Shown here piece by piece: positions 9,259 through 17,487 of a stretch of DNA of 23,376 nucleotides. This DNA comes from Emmonsiellopsis sp. PD_33 (taxonomy: Eukaryota > Ascomycota > Eurotiomycetes > Onygenales > Ajellomycetaceae). The notes below the pieces were generated by a model. It saw nothing but the letters and a program-made list of their open reading frames with translations. It was not told the origin of the DNA and did not search any database. Both the position numbers and the translations under genes were made by a program. The stretch's first letter is position 1, and the number at the start of each line of letters is the position of its first letter. The DNA is taken from assembly GCA_032988165.1 (NCBI GenBank), contig JANTQF010000462.1, positions 1 to 23,376 of the forward strand. Reading direction: 5' to 3'.

Positions 9259-10156
9259 ATGCACGTCCAAATGGCCAATTCCTCCGCGCCGCACCCGTAC
9301 TACCCCGTTGAGGCGGAACTCATTGGCTATCTTGCCAATGAGTGGTCTGTCTTGACCCTGCTATGCGCCTTCGCGGCCGGATCAGCTCTGGTTCTCGGAT
9401 TCACTCTGGTAGTGCTGTCCATCGCTGCCCCAAAGCTCAGAAGGGCCGATCAAGCGGCTATCATGTGGTTTATGCTGTGTATGGCTCCCCGGTTTCGGAT
9501 TGTGCTGCATTGAAGATACATATCTAATTCGTAAATTGCTGTATAGCTGGGTGCATCCATCTCTTTTTCGAGGGTTACTTCGTCTTCAACCACACCCGCA
9601 TGGCCCCCGCGCAGGATCTCTTCGGACAGCTGTGGAAGGAATATTCGCTCTCGGATTCCCGTTATCTGACCTCTGACCCCTTTGTCTTGTGCATGGAGAC
9701 TATTACGGCTGTACGTTCTCCCCTTATTTGGCTTTCCTACCTTTTGGAGTAATTGTTGCTAACCGGAGCCTTTTGTAGATTCTCTGGGGGCCCTTCTCCT
9801 TCCTCCTCGTCTATTTCATCGCTGCCGAACACCCACTCCGCCATCCGTTGCAATTGATTGTCTCCGTTGGCCAGCTATACGGAGACATTCTTTACTATGC
9901 CACCAGCATGTTCGACCACTACTACAACGGGCTAAGCTACTGCCGGCCCGAGGGATATTACTTCTGGTGCTATTATTTCTTCATGAACTTCATCTGGATC
10001 GTTATTCCTTCCTGTAAGTGAATATCTATATTTCTCTCGGTTTTTTCCCAACATGGCTGACATGGGATATCAGATTACTTGACCAAGAGCGTACGCGTCA
10101 TGTCACGCGCGGTCAAATACGTCAACGAGGCAGCAAATGTGCGCAAGATGAACTAA
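9259..10156 (+). CDS. EBP-family sterol Delta8-Delta7 isomerase-like protein
   Basis: Four exons: 9259-9478, 9547-9710, 9779-10013, 10074-10156; 702 nt, 233 residues, the usual EBP length. Introns are 68, 68 and 60 nt; intron 2 contains TGCTAAC. The protein is an EXPERA-fold membrane protein of about four or five helices, roughly residues 28-56, 65-88, 119-144, 152-170 and 190-210. The residues known as catalytic in human EBP align by motif: H78 and E82 (CIHLFFEGYF), E124 and T127 (METITA), N198 and W201 (MNFIWIVIP). EBP isomerises the C8=C9 sterol double bond to C7=C8 in the endoplasmic reticulum. In fungi that step is normally credited to the unrelated Erg2, so this may be an additional isomerase or act on another sterol; the true substrate is unknown. 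The basic tail ends VRKMN without a typical KKxx signal. It is divergent from the DENND11 gene. Confidence 0.9.
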
Positions 10157-10282
10157 TCGGATTCATTACTACTCAGAAATAATGAGAATTTTCACACGAT
10201 GTCCCTCTACCTGTCATCTGATTCCTGGGGCTATGGGATGGCAGTGCCGGGGGGGGGACATTTTTGTCCTATTTGGAAGGTA

Positions 10283-10288
10283 AATAAA
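10283..10288 (+). promoter_or_regulatory. Possible polyadenylation signal AATAAA
   Basis: AATAAA lies 126 bases after the EBP stop codon and is followed by a TAATATATA element near 10300-10310, similar to fungal efficiency elements. Placement fits 3'-end formation of the EBP mRNA, but fungal signals are degenerate. Confidence 0.35.
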
Positions 10289-10324
10289 GATTAGACATTT
10301 TAATATATACGGCGCTTTTTGAAA

Positions 10325-10362
10325 CGAAAGTGGGATGACTTTGATAGTCATCCCTTGTTTCG
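10325..10362 (+). other. Strong hairpin in the 3' flank of the EBP gene
   Basis: A perfect nine-base stem, GGGATGACT (10332-10340) pairing with AGTCATCCC (10346-10354), closes a five-base loop. After a 2x3 internal loop (10330-10331 and 10355-10357), five more pairs form between CGAAA (10325-10329) and TTTCG (10358-10362). Fourteen pairs in 38 bases followed by a T-run stands out from the surroundings. It lies just beyond a candidate poly(A) signal. A 3'-end, stability or small-RNA role is inference. Confidence 0.6.
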
Positions 10363-11073
10363 ATTTTTCGGAGATTTTTGACCGAGGCAGTTGGGGCAAA
10401 CAGCTCTCTGCTGCCGAGATGTTTGCTTGGTTAGTCGGCCATATGCTGTTTTCTTGCTTCGGCAGCTTCATGTACACATAGATACACCGCATATACATAT
10501 AATAATAGACATCCTTTATCATCAAAGGGAATTTCCATTCATTTCAATGCTTGTTCCCCTGACTGTTGGAATTGGATCTTTACCCAACCAATCAGCACTC
10601 GCCAGCCCTGCTGAGTCATCATTTCCAACCAGCTGCTGACGTAATTCGCCGACCGTAAACAAAGCCCCCAACCATGAACAACGTCAAGAGATGAGAATTG
10701 GTAACACGCGAATCGGCGGGAGTTGGTGATTGTTGCAGTTTGACCTGACTGTGCTTTCTCTCGTTTGTGCCCTCGCTGCTGGAGCAAACGAAGCTGGCTG
10801 TGTCTGTCGTTTGAATCTATCTTTAGCTCTATCGCGTTGTCCCGGCAGCGTGCGCATCATCGAGCCGCAAGTGGTTGGACGACAAGGATCACCACGTAAT
10901 TGCAGATGACCGCTTCATTCACACGACCTAACCACCGCTACTGCTGATCTCCCAAACCATATCTCGGCATCCGCCTTGGATTCGATTTTATCTTCTTCAG
11001 CTTGTCTGCCCGCTTACGCATTCGAGCATCGAGCAACGGGCATGCGAGTTCCCAGCCCGCGGGGAGCATATCG

Positions 11074-11194
11074 GTATGTAAACAAGGCTAAGACGCACTC
11101 TATTTCACCGCACTTGCAGTTACCACATATATCAACTGCAGCTCAAAGAAGCAATCCAGATGGAAACCATCGTTCTAACACGTTGTATTTACAG
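11074..11194 (+). other. Probable 5'UTR intron of the DH/PH gene
   Basis: A consensus donor GTATGT begins at 11074 and a pyrimidine-rich acceptor TATTTACAG ends at 11194, six bases before the chosen start codon at 11201. A GGCTAAG branch-like sequence lies near 11086. The interval is 121 nt. Removing it shifts the phase of the upstream ATG at 11042 relative to the main frame, so it is best explained as an untranslated-leader intron. Confidence 0.5.
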
Positions 11195-11200
11195 TCACTC

Positions 11201-14200
11201 ATGCCTACTCCTTCCACTCCTCGCCGGCCTCCCAACCATACCAGGGCCAAGTCCACTCCCACAAAGGCCCAGCCTCTTGATATTGGACAGCCACTCGGTG
11301 TTTACGACACCAATTCAGTCCGAGAAAAGGTTCGACGATGGCAGCAGCAAGGCGGTGGAGTTGTGACGGAGAAAGATGTTGGCCCTGAAAGTGATCATGA
11401 GCAAACTCCCCCCGAAGCGAAGCAGCAGCCTGCCAAAGATGATACCCCGCGCAAGAGACCTGGTCGATCGAAGAACGAGAATAAGAATAAGGAGGGTACC
11501 CCTCAGAGAGCACGCAGTAATAGCACGCCCAGGAAACGAGTTATTAGTGACGGGCATTGGAGGACGAATAGATCCCCGCCAGACACGCCGCCGCCGAAGG
11601 TGACCCACAGAAGGAAAACGGACGTATTCGACCGGTATGCGGATTCGGTATCTTCCTTGGGGGAGAAGGAGAAGACACAGAAAGATAGTGGGGGGAGAAA
11701 GTCACCGTCAAAACCCTTGCCAGATGATGGGATCAGAGTATATGCCGTTCCGGTGCGGTCGGCGAAAAATAGTCCCCGCCCGAGATCAGAGTACACGTAC
11801 GAGTCGAGGTCTATATTGGGAGATGAGGAAGAAAGCGCTATTAACAGGACCCCTGTGTCGCGGCGACGTTCGCCGAAGCAAAGAAGGGGGCATGATCACG
11901 ACATGAGTGACTTGGACAGCCCGAGGAGAGGGGTTGATGGGGAATTGTCAACTGAGGCCAGCGAAACTGTCGAATTTTCCGAGCAAGAAAATAAACCTCG
12001 ACGACAAGCACAAAAACTTCCCCCCAAGCCTCTGAAGCCTCCTAGGGGGGGCATTTTCAATCATGTCATTGACGAATCGAAGAAGATTTTTGCGAAGCAG
12101 GAGCAGCCCCGTCCACCCCCTCAAAACCATGGATCGAGTGTGGAAGCGTGGCTTTCGGCTACTCCTGATCCTTTTGTAGAGGAGGAGGAACTCCCTGTTC
12201 AGGTACCAGCACCCCTGAAGGCACAGTCCCGGAGGGAAAAGTCTTCCTCAAGGGAGCATGCCGACGAATATGATACTGCCAGCTCTTCAGTCCCACCAAA
12301 TCATTCTAGAACCAGGCGCGGTTCCAAGGGACATAATAAGAGACGTTCTCAAAGTCCAACCTCCACAGATGCGTCGACCACATTTCATGATGACATCCCT
12401 TCTCGTTCTCGTCGGCATAGTCAGACGTCAAGAGACAGCCGCGAATCCTCTCCGTCGACTTTGAAAAGAACTGGAGTTAAAAAGCATTCGCATTCTTCGT
12501 CAGATACAGGAAGAATGTCAACGCTGCGTGAGTCCCTTGACGAGGCCTTGCAGGGATCGAATTTAGACCCTCGTTCTTCCTCAGATGGGTCTGAAGTTTC
12601 TTTATCCGATCGCCCCCCTCCGCTAACATTGAGGAGACCGTTTCCCGGGACAGGTTCCCATCGACTCTCCACGATCATGTCTGTTGACACGCTCAGCACT
12701 GCAACTGGAACAGATTTACAGCCCGATCCAAAAATTGCCCACCGTACCGACCACCAGGCCGATACAAAATCCGATTATGATAAACTTTTGGAATCCGAGG
12801 CTAGGGACCAATTCGACCCAAATTCACTACCTGCTACTGGTAGTGGCCTGAAGCGTCGACTAACCACACATGCCGATCTTATATCTGTGTTATCAATTCC
12901 TGGGGCCGGAAGCCGAAGCATCAGATCTGCCAGAAGTATCCGTACAAACAGAAGCCGTCTAGCCACGGCTACCATTGGCGACATAATGCAGGAGTTCTCA
13001 TCTGACGAAACTAAATATATGCGCGAATTACGAACCCTTGTAGGCGGTGTTATACCAGTTTTATTAACGTCTGTGCTATCTAAATCCGATTCCGCGGTTG
13101 CAGCTGGCCTTTTCCGCCCTTCTGCGAATGCGAAAGATGACGAAAACTTTACAAGGCCGATTGTGAATATGGGTATATCGCTTGAACGACTCAAGGCGCT
13201 GCATAAGCGCGCCCCGTTGAATAATCCCGACTCCCTTTTGCAATGGGCTCAAGGAGCACAAAAGGTCTACGCAGATTACTTGAAAGCGTGGCGTCTTGGG
13301 TTCCAAGATGTGGTTGTCAACCTTGCGCCTCCTGATGACGATCCATCTAAATGTTCCGCTGATACCCAAAGCCTCTACGCAGGAATGGCGCAAGACGAAG
13401 ATGGTGATGTAGTCGATGGTGATGGGGAGAAGGTTGATGTGGCTTTCCTCCTTAAAAGGCCCTTGGTTCGACTCAAATATCTCGCGAAGACTTTCAAGGG
13501 TATCAACTACATACAGACGTCTCCTAAAGCGGAGGAGGTGGCGATGGTCTACCAGAATCTTGTCATAGATGCCCGTCGACGATCAAACGAGGAGCGTGCA
13601 AGATTGGAAGATGATTCTGCGGCCAGCATAGACCCTACGAGGGCCCGAAGTCCACGAACCCTTGCTGTCCTTACAGATGTCTCTCTTCATCAAACGCGAC
13701 GGGTGCGGGCGCGTGATTTTTTCAACCTCTCTTTACTTCATACCAGTGGCCAGGAGATTGATTGCCGTGCTGAGTTGTTGCTCAGAGATAATCCTCCTGG
13801 AGAGGGACCTGGTGGTGACTTGCTTATCTGTGAGGTTGACGATAGCGGCCGCTGGCTCCTGTTTCCTCCTGTTGATCGCGGGAGAGCGTCTGCTAGAAAT
13901 GGCGATGCGAAGGGCGAGTTCGTTGTCATGATACGAGGTGTTCCAGGAGAAGAGAAGGATTGGAAGGAGTTGATTACTTTGAAGACGGAGGACGAGCAGG
14001 TAGGCTTCGAGTGGGTCCAGATGATTGGATTGAGTCCTGTCCCTCCGAAAATCAGTCGGTCATTGAGCTTCCTCCACCGGGCTAAGGAGAGAAATAGACG
14101 CTCGTTGCCACCGCAGGAGGGATCGGAACTATCGACAATATCGAGCCAGCGGACATCGAGTCCTACTAATGTAGATGTACCGTTTGGAGAACATGCCACT

Positions 14201-16549
14201 GTTGTCTCTCGTGCGACAAAATCGAGAGTAGCTCCTCATGATGACAATAAATTGAGGGATCCCGTCGATATCTCTGCCAACACTCCTAGCCAAAAACCAT
14301 ATCATTCATCTACTCCTTCCCGAGACGAGGACGCAAATCTTGCCCCCAATCGAACACCCACAAGGCCACGATTGTCAATTTCTTCTCCAAGAAGCCTCAA
14401 TGAAGCTATGGATATGGCTGGTGGTGCTTCTCCAACGACCTTGAAGCGGTCAAAGGCCAAGAGGCGATCCAAATACGGGGAACTTTCCATGGCGAGCCCA
14501 ACTTCGAGTGACCCCCAAACACCGGATAAGGACAATAGCCAACCTGATTCTCCACTGGTCGAACCTAGAACACCTGACACCAAACCTGCTACTCGTCCGG
14601 CAGAAGAGGTGCAGCCTGAGATTACTAGAGTTAGGGAATTATCTCCACGACCAGAGGTACCGAAGCCGGAGTTCCAGAAGCCTATTGCTCGGCGTTCTTT
14701 GTCTCCTGTTCCGTCTTTGGAACTCCCTAATATTCCAAAATTAAGGAAGGGTAGCCAAAAGAGTAGCCCACCAGTATCGCCGAAAGATAACCGTCCATCA
14801 TCATCGCCTCTATCAACTCCTAAAACTGATCGAAGCCGAACTAAACAGAGCCAGAGTCCGGAGGATATTCTGCTACGGCGTGATCCATCAATATACACTG
14901 AGGACGTTCCTGTGCCACCGCCTCATAGATCACCTAGCCCGTCAGTCTCGAAACAGCCTACTCCTGTGCTGAGCCCTACTACGCCTCGAAATAATAAAAA
15001 CAGGCGATCATCTTCGCCGCTGAAACATGAGTACGAGCCTTCAACAGCGACGGAGTCATCGGAATCAGATACTTCCACCGTTGCACATTATGAAATTGTT
15101 TCTTCATCAGAGACATCAGATGAGGACTTGGAAGAAGATGATATTGTAACACCCCTACCTCCAATTCGTCGTCAAATCAGTAAAGTATCACCACCAGCGT
15201 CCCTTCCAAAGGCCTCTGAAGAGACCTTGGCCCCGTCAAATTCTGCCTCCCAAGCTCCTTACAAGACCGTGCCGTCACAACCTTCAAAGGCCGCCAAATC
15301 TATAGCTTCCATCTTTTTCTGGCATGATAAGGGGACCTGGGAAACGCTCTACCCAGATGAGTGCAGTATCGTCATTACCCCTGGGCTTATTGAGGCCTAT
15401 GAAATGAGTGCTGCGCATTCTATACCCGCCGGAGCATCGGACGAGGAATCCGAACCAAGTTTAGGACGACCACTTATTGCTCTGGAACTCACCCCTCTTG
15501 TGCCTATTCGACGAGGAACTGCCTTGGACATTAGCATTCGATCCCCTCCTACTGAGAGGTCTAGAATCATGACCGGAAACAATATCATGTTCCGTTCACG
15601 CAATCCTGAAGAGTGTGAGAAGCTATATGGCCTTATCAACCAATCTCGCATCAATAACCCAACATACATTGCACTCCAAAATGCCCGGGGTCCATACTCC
15701 ACGCAGCCCAACACCGTTACCCGCCAAAACTCCAATTCTCGCTCTAGCAAATTTGGTGGCTGGTTTAGCTGGTATGGCAGCTCGTCAAAGAGCAGCTATC
15801 GCGCAACCAGCGCACCTACCCCGTCTGTCGCTGGCGTCACTGATAGTAGCGTTGGCACCATGTCGAGCGCATTTTCAGCCCTCAAGAAATTCGGCTCCGG
15901 CAGCAAAATGTTCAGCATTGCGCGGTCAACCATCACCTCCCGCACAGGCAGTGGTAGTCTCTACTCGAGCTCCACCCGCTCTGGGTCCAACTCTACGCCT
16001 AATTCACAGTTTTATGGTGGTAGCAGTCCTGAGGCAGCCAAGAATGCAGCTGGTGGCATTGGTCTGACAAACGCCAAGATAAGACTCTATTCTCGCGAGT
16101 CGGCCTCTAAATGGCGGGACATGGGCGCTGCACGACTTACGATCCTCCCAGCCTCACCTGTCCCCTCACCTCCTGGCACGGCCGGTACCAATGGTCCCGA
16201 TACCACCACCTCCTTCTCCGCGGGATACCCCATACCAGACTCGTTCGATCAACAATCCCCCTCCCCACCACCCACCGCCAACGCGGCGCCCCTGCGCCAA
16301 CAGCACGAAAAACGCATCCTGATCCGCGGCAAAACCAAAGGCGAAGTGTTGCTGGACGCGTGTCTAGGCGAGAGCTGCTTTGAACGCGTGGCTAGGACGG
16401 GCATTGCTGTGTCGGTTTGGGAGGAGTTTGACGGGGTGGCGAAGGAGGGGGGTGTGGTCGGGGGCAGCTTCAGGGTTTATATGATTCAGATGAAGAGTGA
16501 GGCTGAGACGGCGTATACGTTTGGGCTGGTGGGTAAGTTGAGGTATTGA
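11201..16549 (+). CDS. Large DH/PH-like multidomain protein
   Basis: A single 5.3-kb open frame gives 1782 residues from the ATG at 11201 (MPTPSTPRRPPNHTRAKSTP). I chose this start because the upstream in-frame segment carries consensus splice sites; an ATG at 11042 would add 53 residues. Residues 1-585 are basic, Ser/Arg/Pro-rich and probably disordered, apart from a conserved-looking VYDTNSVREKVRRWQQQGG. Residues about 590-800 resemble a DH (RhoGEF) domain (IGDIMQEFSSDETKYMRELR, LKYLAKTFKGINYIQTSPKA). Residues 833-943 look like a PH domain. A disordered SP/TP-rich stretch follows. A second PH-like domain (SIFFWHDKGTWETLYPDE) spans about 1365-1488. The last 160 residues (KIRLYSRESASKWRDMGAAR, RILIRGKTKGEVLLDACLGE) resemble a RanBP1/EVH1-type PH fold. 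Similar fungal proteins are, as I recall, often labelled SRm160/300 splicing coactivator, which the domains do not support. GEF activity is inferred and the DH match is divergent. Confidence 0.8.
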   Translation: MPTPSTPRRPPNHTRAKSTPTKAQPLDIGQPLGVYDTNSVREKVRRWQQQGGGVVTEKDVGPESDHEQTPPEAKQQPAKDDTPRKRPGRSKNENKNKEGTPQRARSNSTPRKRVISDGHWRTNRSPPDTPPPKVTHRRKTDVFDRYADSVSSLGEKEKTQKDSGGRKSPSKPLPDDGIRVYAVPVRSAKNSPRPRSEYTYESRSILGDEEESAINRTPVSRRRSPKQRRGHDHDMSDLDSPRRGVDGELSTEASETVEFSEQENKPRRQAQKLPPKPLKPPRGGIFNHVIDESKKIFAKQEQPRPPPQNHGSSVEAWLSATPDPFVEEEELPVQVPAPLKAQSRREKSSSREHADEYDTASSSVPPNHSRTRRGSKGHNKRRSQSPTSTDASTTFHDDIPSRSRRHSQTSRDSRESSPSTLKRTGVKKHSHSSSDTGRMSTLRESLDEALQGSNLDPRSSSDGSEVSLSDRPPPLTLRRPFPGTGSHRLSTIMSVDTLSTATGTDLQPDPKIAHRTDHQADTKSDYDKLLESEARDQFDPNSLPATGSGLKRRLTTHADLISVLSIPGAGSRSIRSARSIRTNRSRLATATIGDIMQEFSSDETKYMRELRTLVGGVIPVLLTSVLSKSDSAVAAGLFRPSANAKDDENFTRPIVNMGISLERLKALHKRAPLNNPDSLLQWAQGAQKVYADYLKAWRLGFQDVVVNLAPPDDDPSKCSADTQSLYAGMAQDEDGDVVDGDGEKVDVAFLLKRPLVRLKYLAKTFKGINYIQTSPKAEEVAMVYQNLVIDARRRSNEERARLEDDSAASIDPTRARSPRTLAVLTDVSLHQTRRVRARDFFNLSLLHTSGQEIDCRAELLLRDNPPGEGPGGDLLICEVDDSGRWLLFPPVDRGRASARNGDAKGEFVVMIRGVPGEEKDWKELITLKTEDEQVGFEWVQMIGLSPVPPKISRSLSFLHRAKERNRRSLPPQEGSELSTISSQRTSSPTNVDVPFGEHATVVSRATKSRVAPHDDNKLRDPVDISANTPSQKPYHSSTPSRDEDANLAPNRTPTRPRLSISSPRSLNEAMDMAGGASPTTLKRSKAKRRSKYGELSMASPTSSDPQTPDKDNSQPDSPLVEPRTPDTKPATRPAEEVQPEITRVRELSPRPEVPKPEFQKPIARRSLSPVPSLELPNIPKLRKGSQKSSPPVSPKDNRPSSSPLSTPKTDRSRTKQSQSPEDILLRRDPSIYTEDVPVPPPHRSPSPSVSKQPTPVLSPTTPRNNKNRRSSSPLKHEYEPSTATESSESDTSTVAHYEIVSSSETSDEDLEEDDIVTPLPPIRRQISKVSPPASLPKASEETLAPSNSASQAPYKTVPSQPSKAAKSIASIFFWHDKGTWETLYPDECSIVITPGLIEAYEMSAAHSIPAGASDEESEPSLGRPLIALELTPLVPIRRGTALDISIRSPPTERSRIMTGNNIMFRSRNPEECEKLYGLINQSRINNPTYIALQNARGPYSTQPNTVTRQNSNSRSSKFGGWFSWYGSSSKSSYRATSAPTPSVAGVTDSSVGTMSSAFSALKKFGSGSKMFSIARSTITSRTGSGSLYSSSTRSGSNSTPNSQFYGGSSPEAAKNAAGGIGLTNAKIRLYSRESASKWRDMGAARLTILPASPVPSPPGTAGTNGPDTTTSFSAGYPIPDSFDQQSPSPPPTANAAPLRQQHEKRILIRGKTKGEVLLDACLGESCFERVARTGIAVSVWEEFDGVAKEGGVVGGSFRVYMIQMKSEAETAYTFGLVGKLRY

Positions 16550-16863
16550 TTGAGCGGGGGTTTGGATGGGGTTAGTTAGGTAATTTGATTCATTGTAGGA
16601 GCGGAGGGTTTTTTTTTTTTGCTCCTTTTTTTAGTGTTTTGCATTTGCGAGCGTGGGGTGGGATGGGTTGCTAGGTTTATAGTTAAACTGCTAGAAGGAA
16701 AGCGTCTCATTAGGAGGAGGAGGAGGTGTTTGATATCTATCTGGGTGGGTGATTTGGGCTTTTTTTTTTTGTTTTTTACGCTTTATATTCCCCCTAACTA
16801 ATGTACGTCTTGCAGGTAATTATCCTCTGCTATCCTATTTCAGTTGAAATATTTCCCTTTATC

Positions 16864-16900
16864 GCTTTTTCTTTTTCTTTTTCTTTTTTTTTTCTTTTCT
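16864..16900 (+). repeat. Pyrimidine microsatellite (CTTTTT)n
   Basis: An almost pure C/T tract in which CTTTTT units repeat three times and then run into a longer T-stretch. It lies in the 3' spacer and is likely length-variable. Confidence 0.7.
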
Positions 16901-17192
16901 ATGCCTAGGTTTGGCTGGCATGGCATGTCTGTTCAATCAACTTTTTTAATCTACTCCAGAGGATATTTAATGATTGGTAACTAGCTACAAGCAAGCTTTT
17001 CCAGTCTGATTTGAACTTCATCACTTATCTATTTCCCCCTAACTTTCCTTCGTCAAATGAGGGGAAGAGGATAGATAGATCCTTCTTTTCTGCTTCGCAT
17101 TCCTAGCACGACTTGAATCAAATTCATACATTATTTGATTCTAATTTACCTATATATGCCTTTATCATAGTCTGTCGTCAATCTATCATCGA

Positions 17193-17217
17193 TATCTGTC
17201 TATCTATCTATCTGTCT
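17193..17217 (+). repeat. Tetranucleotide microsatellite (CTAT)n
   Basis: A short run of CTAT/CTGT units with three consecutive CTAT copies flanked by CTGT variants, in the convergent spacer. Simple repeat with no further role visible. Confidence 0.65.
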
Positions 17218-17487
17218 CATCAGTTTCTCCCGGTAGTAAATAGGGGGGTTAAGTGATGAAGTGGAAGAAATAAGATGTGCGCCAAAAATAAAAATAGTAA
17301 AAAAAACTGCACAGTATGAGAACCAACGTTCAAAGAAAGACTGCCTGCCACATGTGTATATCCTCATTTCTTCATATAGTCATCTAAAAAGGACAAACAT
17401 GTTTCAAATCAAGAAAATAGAATCCATCCATGATTGCAGCATGGCAAAAAAAAGGAGGAAACGAGGAGGAGGATGGTTGTAACTGTA

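Larger units (their letters stand above)
10157..11200. other. Intergenic: EBP 3' flank and promoter/5' UTR of the DH/PH gene
   Basis: The left part holds the EBP 3' UTR, a nine-G run at 10249-10257, the poly(A)-like signal and the hairpin. From about 10600 the sequence becomes promoter-like, with a TGACGTAA bZIP-type motif at 10637-10644 and pyrimidine-rich stretches before 10970. The open frame of the downstream gene extends back to 10976, but only from a TTG, and I consider the segment before 11201 mostly 5' UTR. The minus-strand frame at 10539-10787 is not recognisable. Confidence 0.5.
16550..17487. other. Convergent intergenic region with microsatellites
   Basis: This spacer lies between the stop codons of the DH/PH gene (plus) and RDH54 (minus) and should hold both 3' UTRs. 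It is T- and A-rich, with T-runs at 16609-16620 and 16760-16770, a C/T tract near 16864-16900 and a tetranucleotide tract near 17193-17217. No open frame resembles a protein family, and I see no RNA gene. Confidence 0.6.

Noticed and set aside
8909..9355. 148-codon plus-strand frame overlapping the EBP start
   Set aside because: It is in another frame from the EBP exons, which carry all catalytic motifs, and it lacks family similarity.
10976..11200. N-terminal extension of the DH/PH protein from 10976
   Set aside because: The frame there begins at TTG, and the segment contains a consensus intron, so it is more likely 5' UTR.
14302..14898. 198-codon antisense frame
   Set aside because: It lies opposite the Ser/Pro-rich linker of the DH/PH gene; biased codons keep the opposite frame open.
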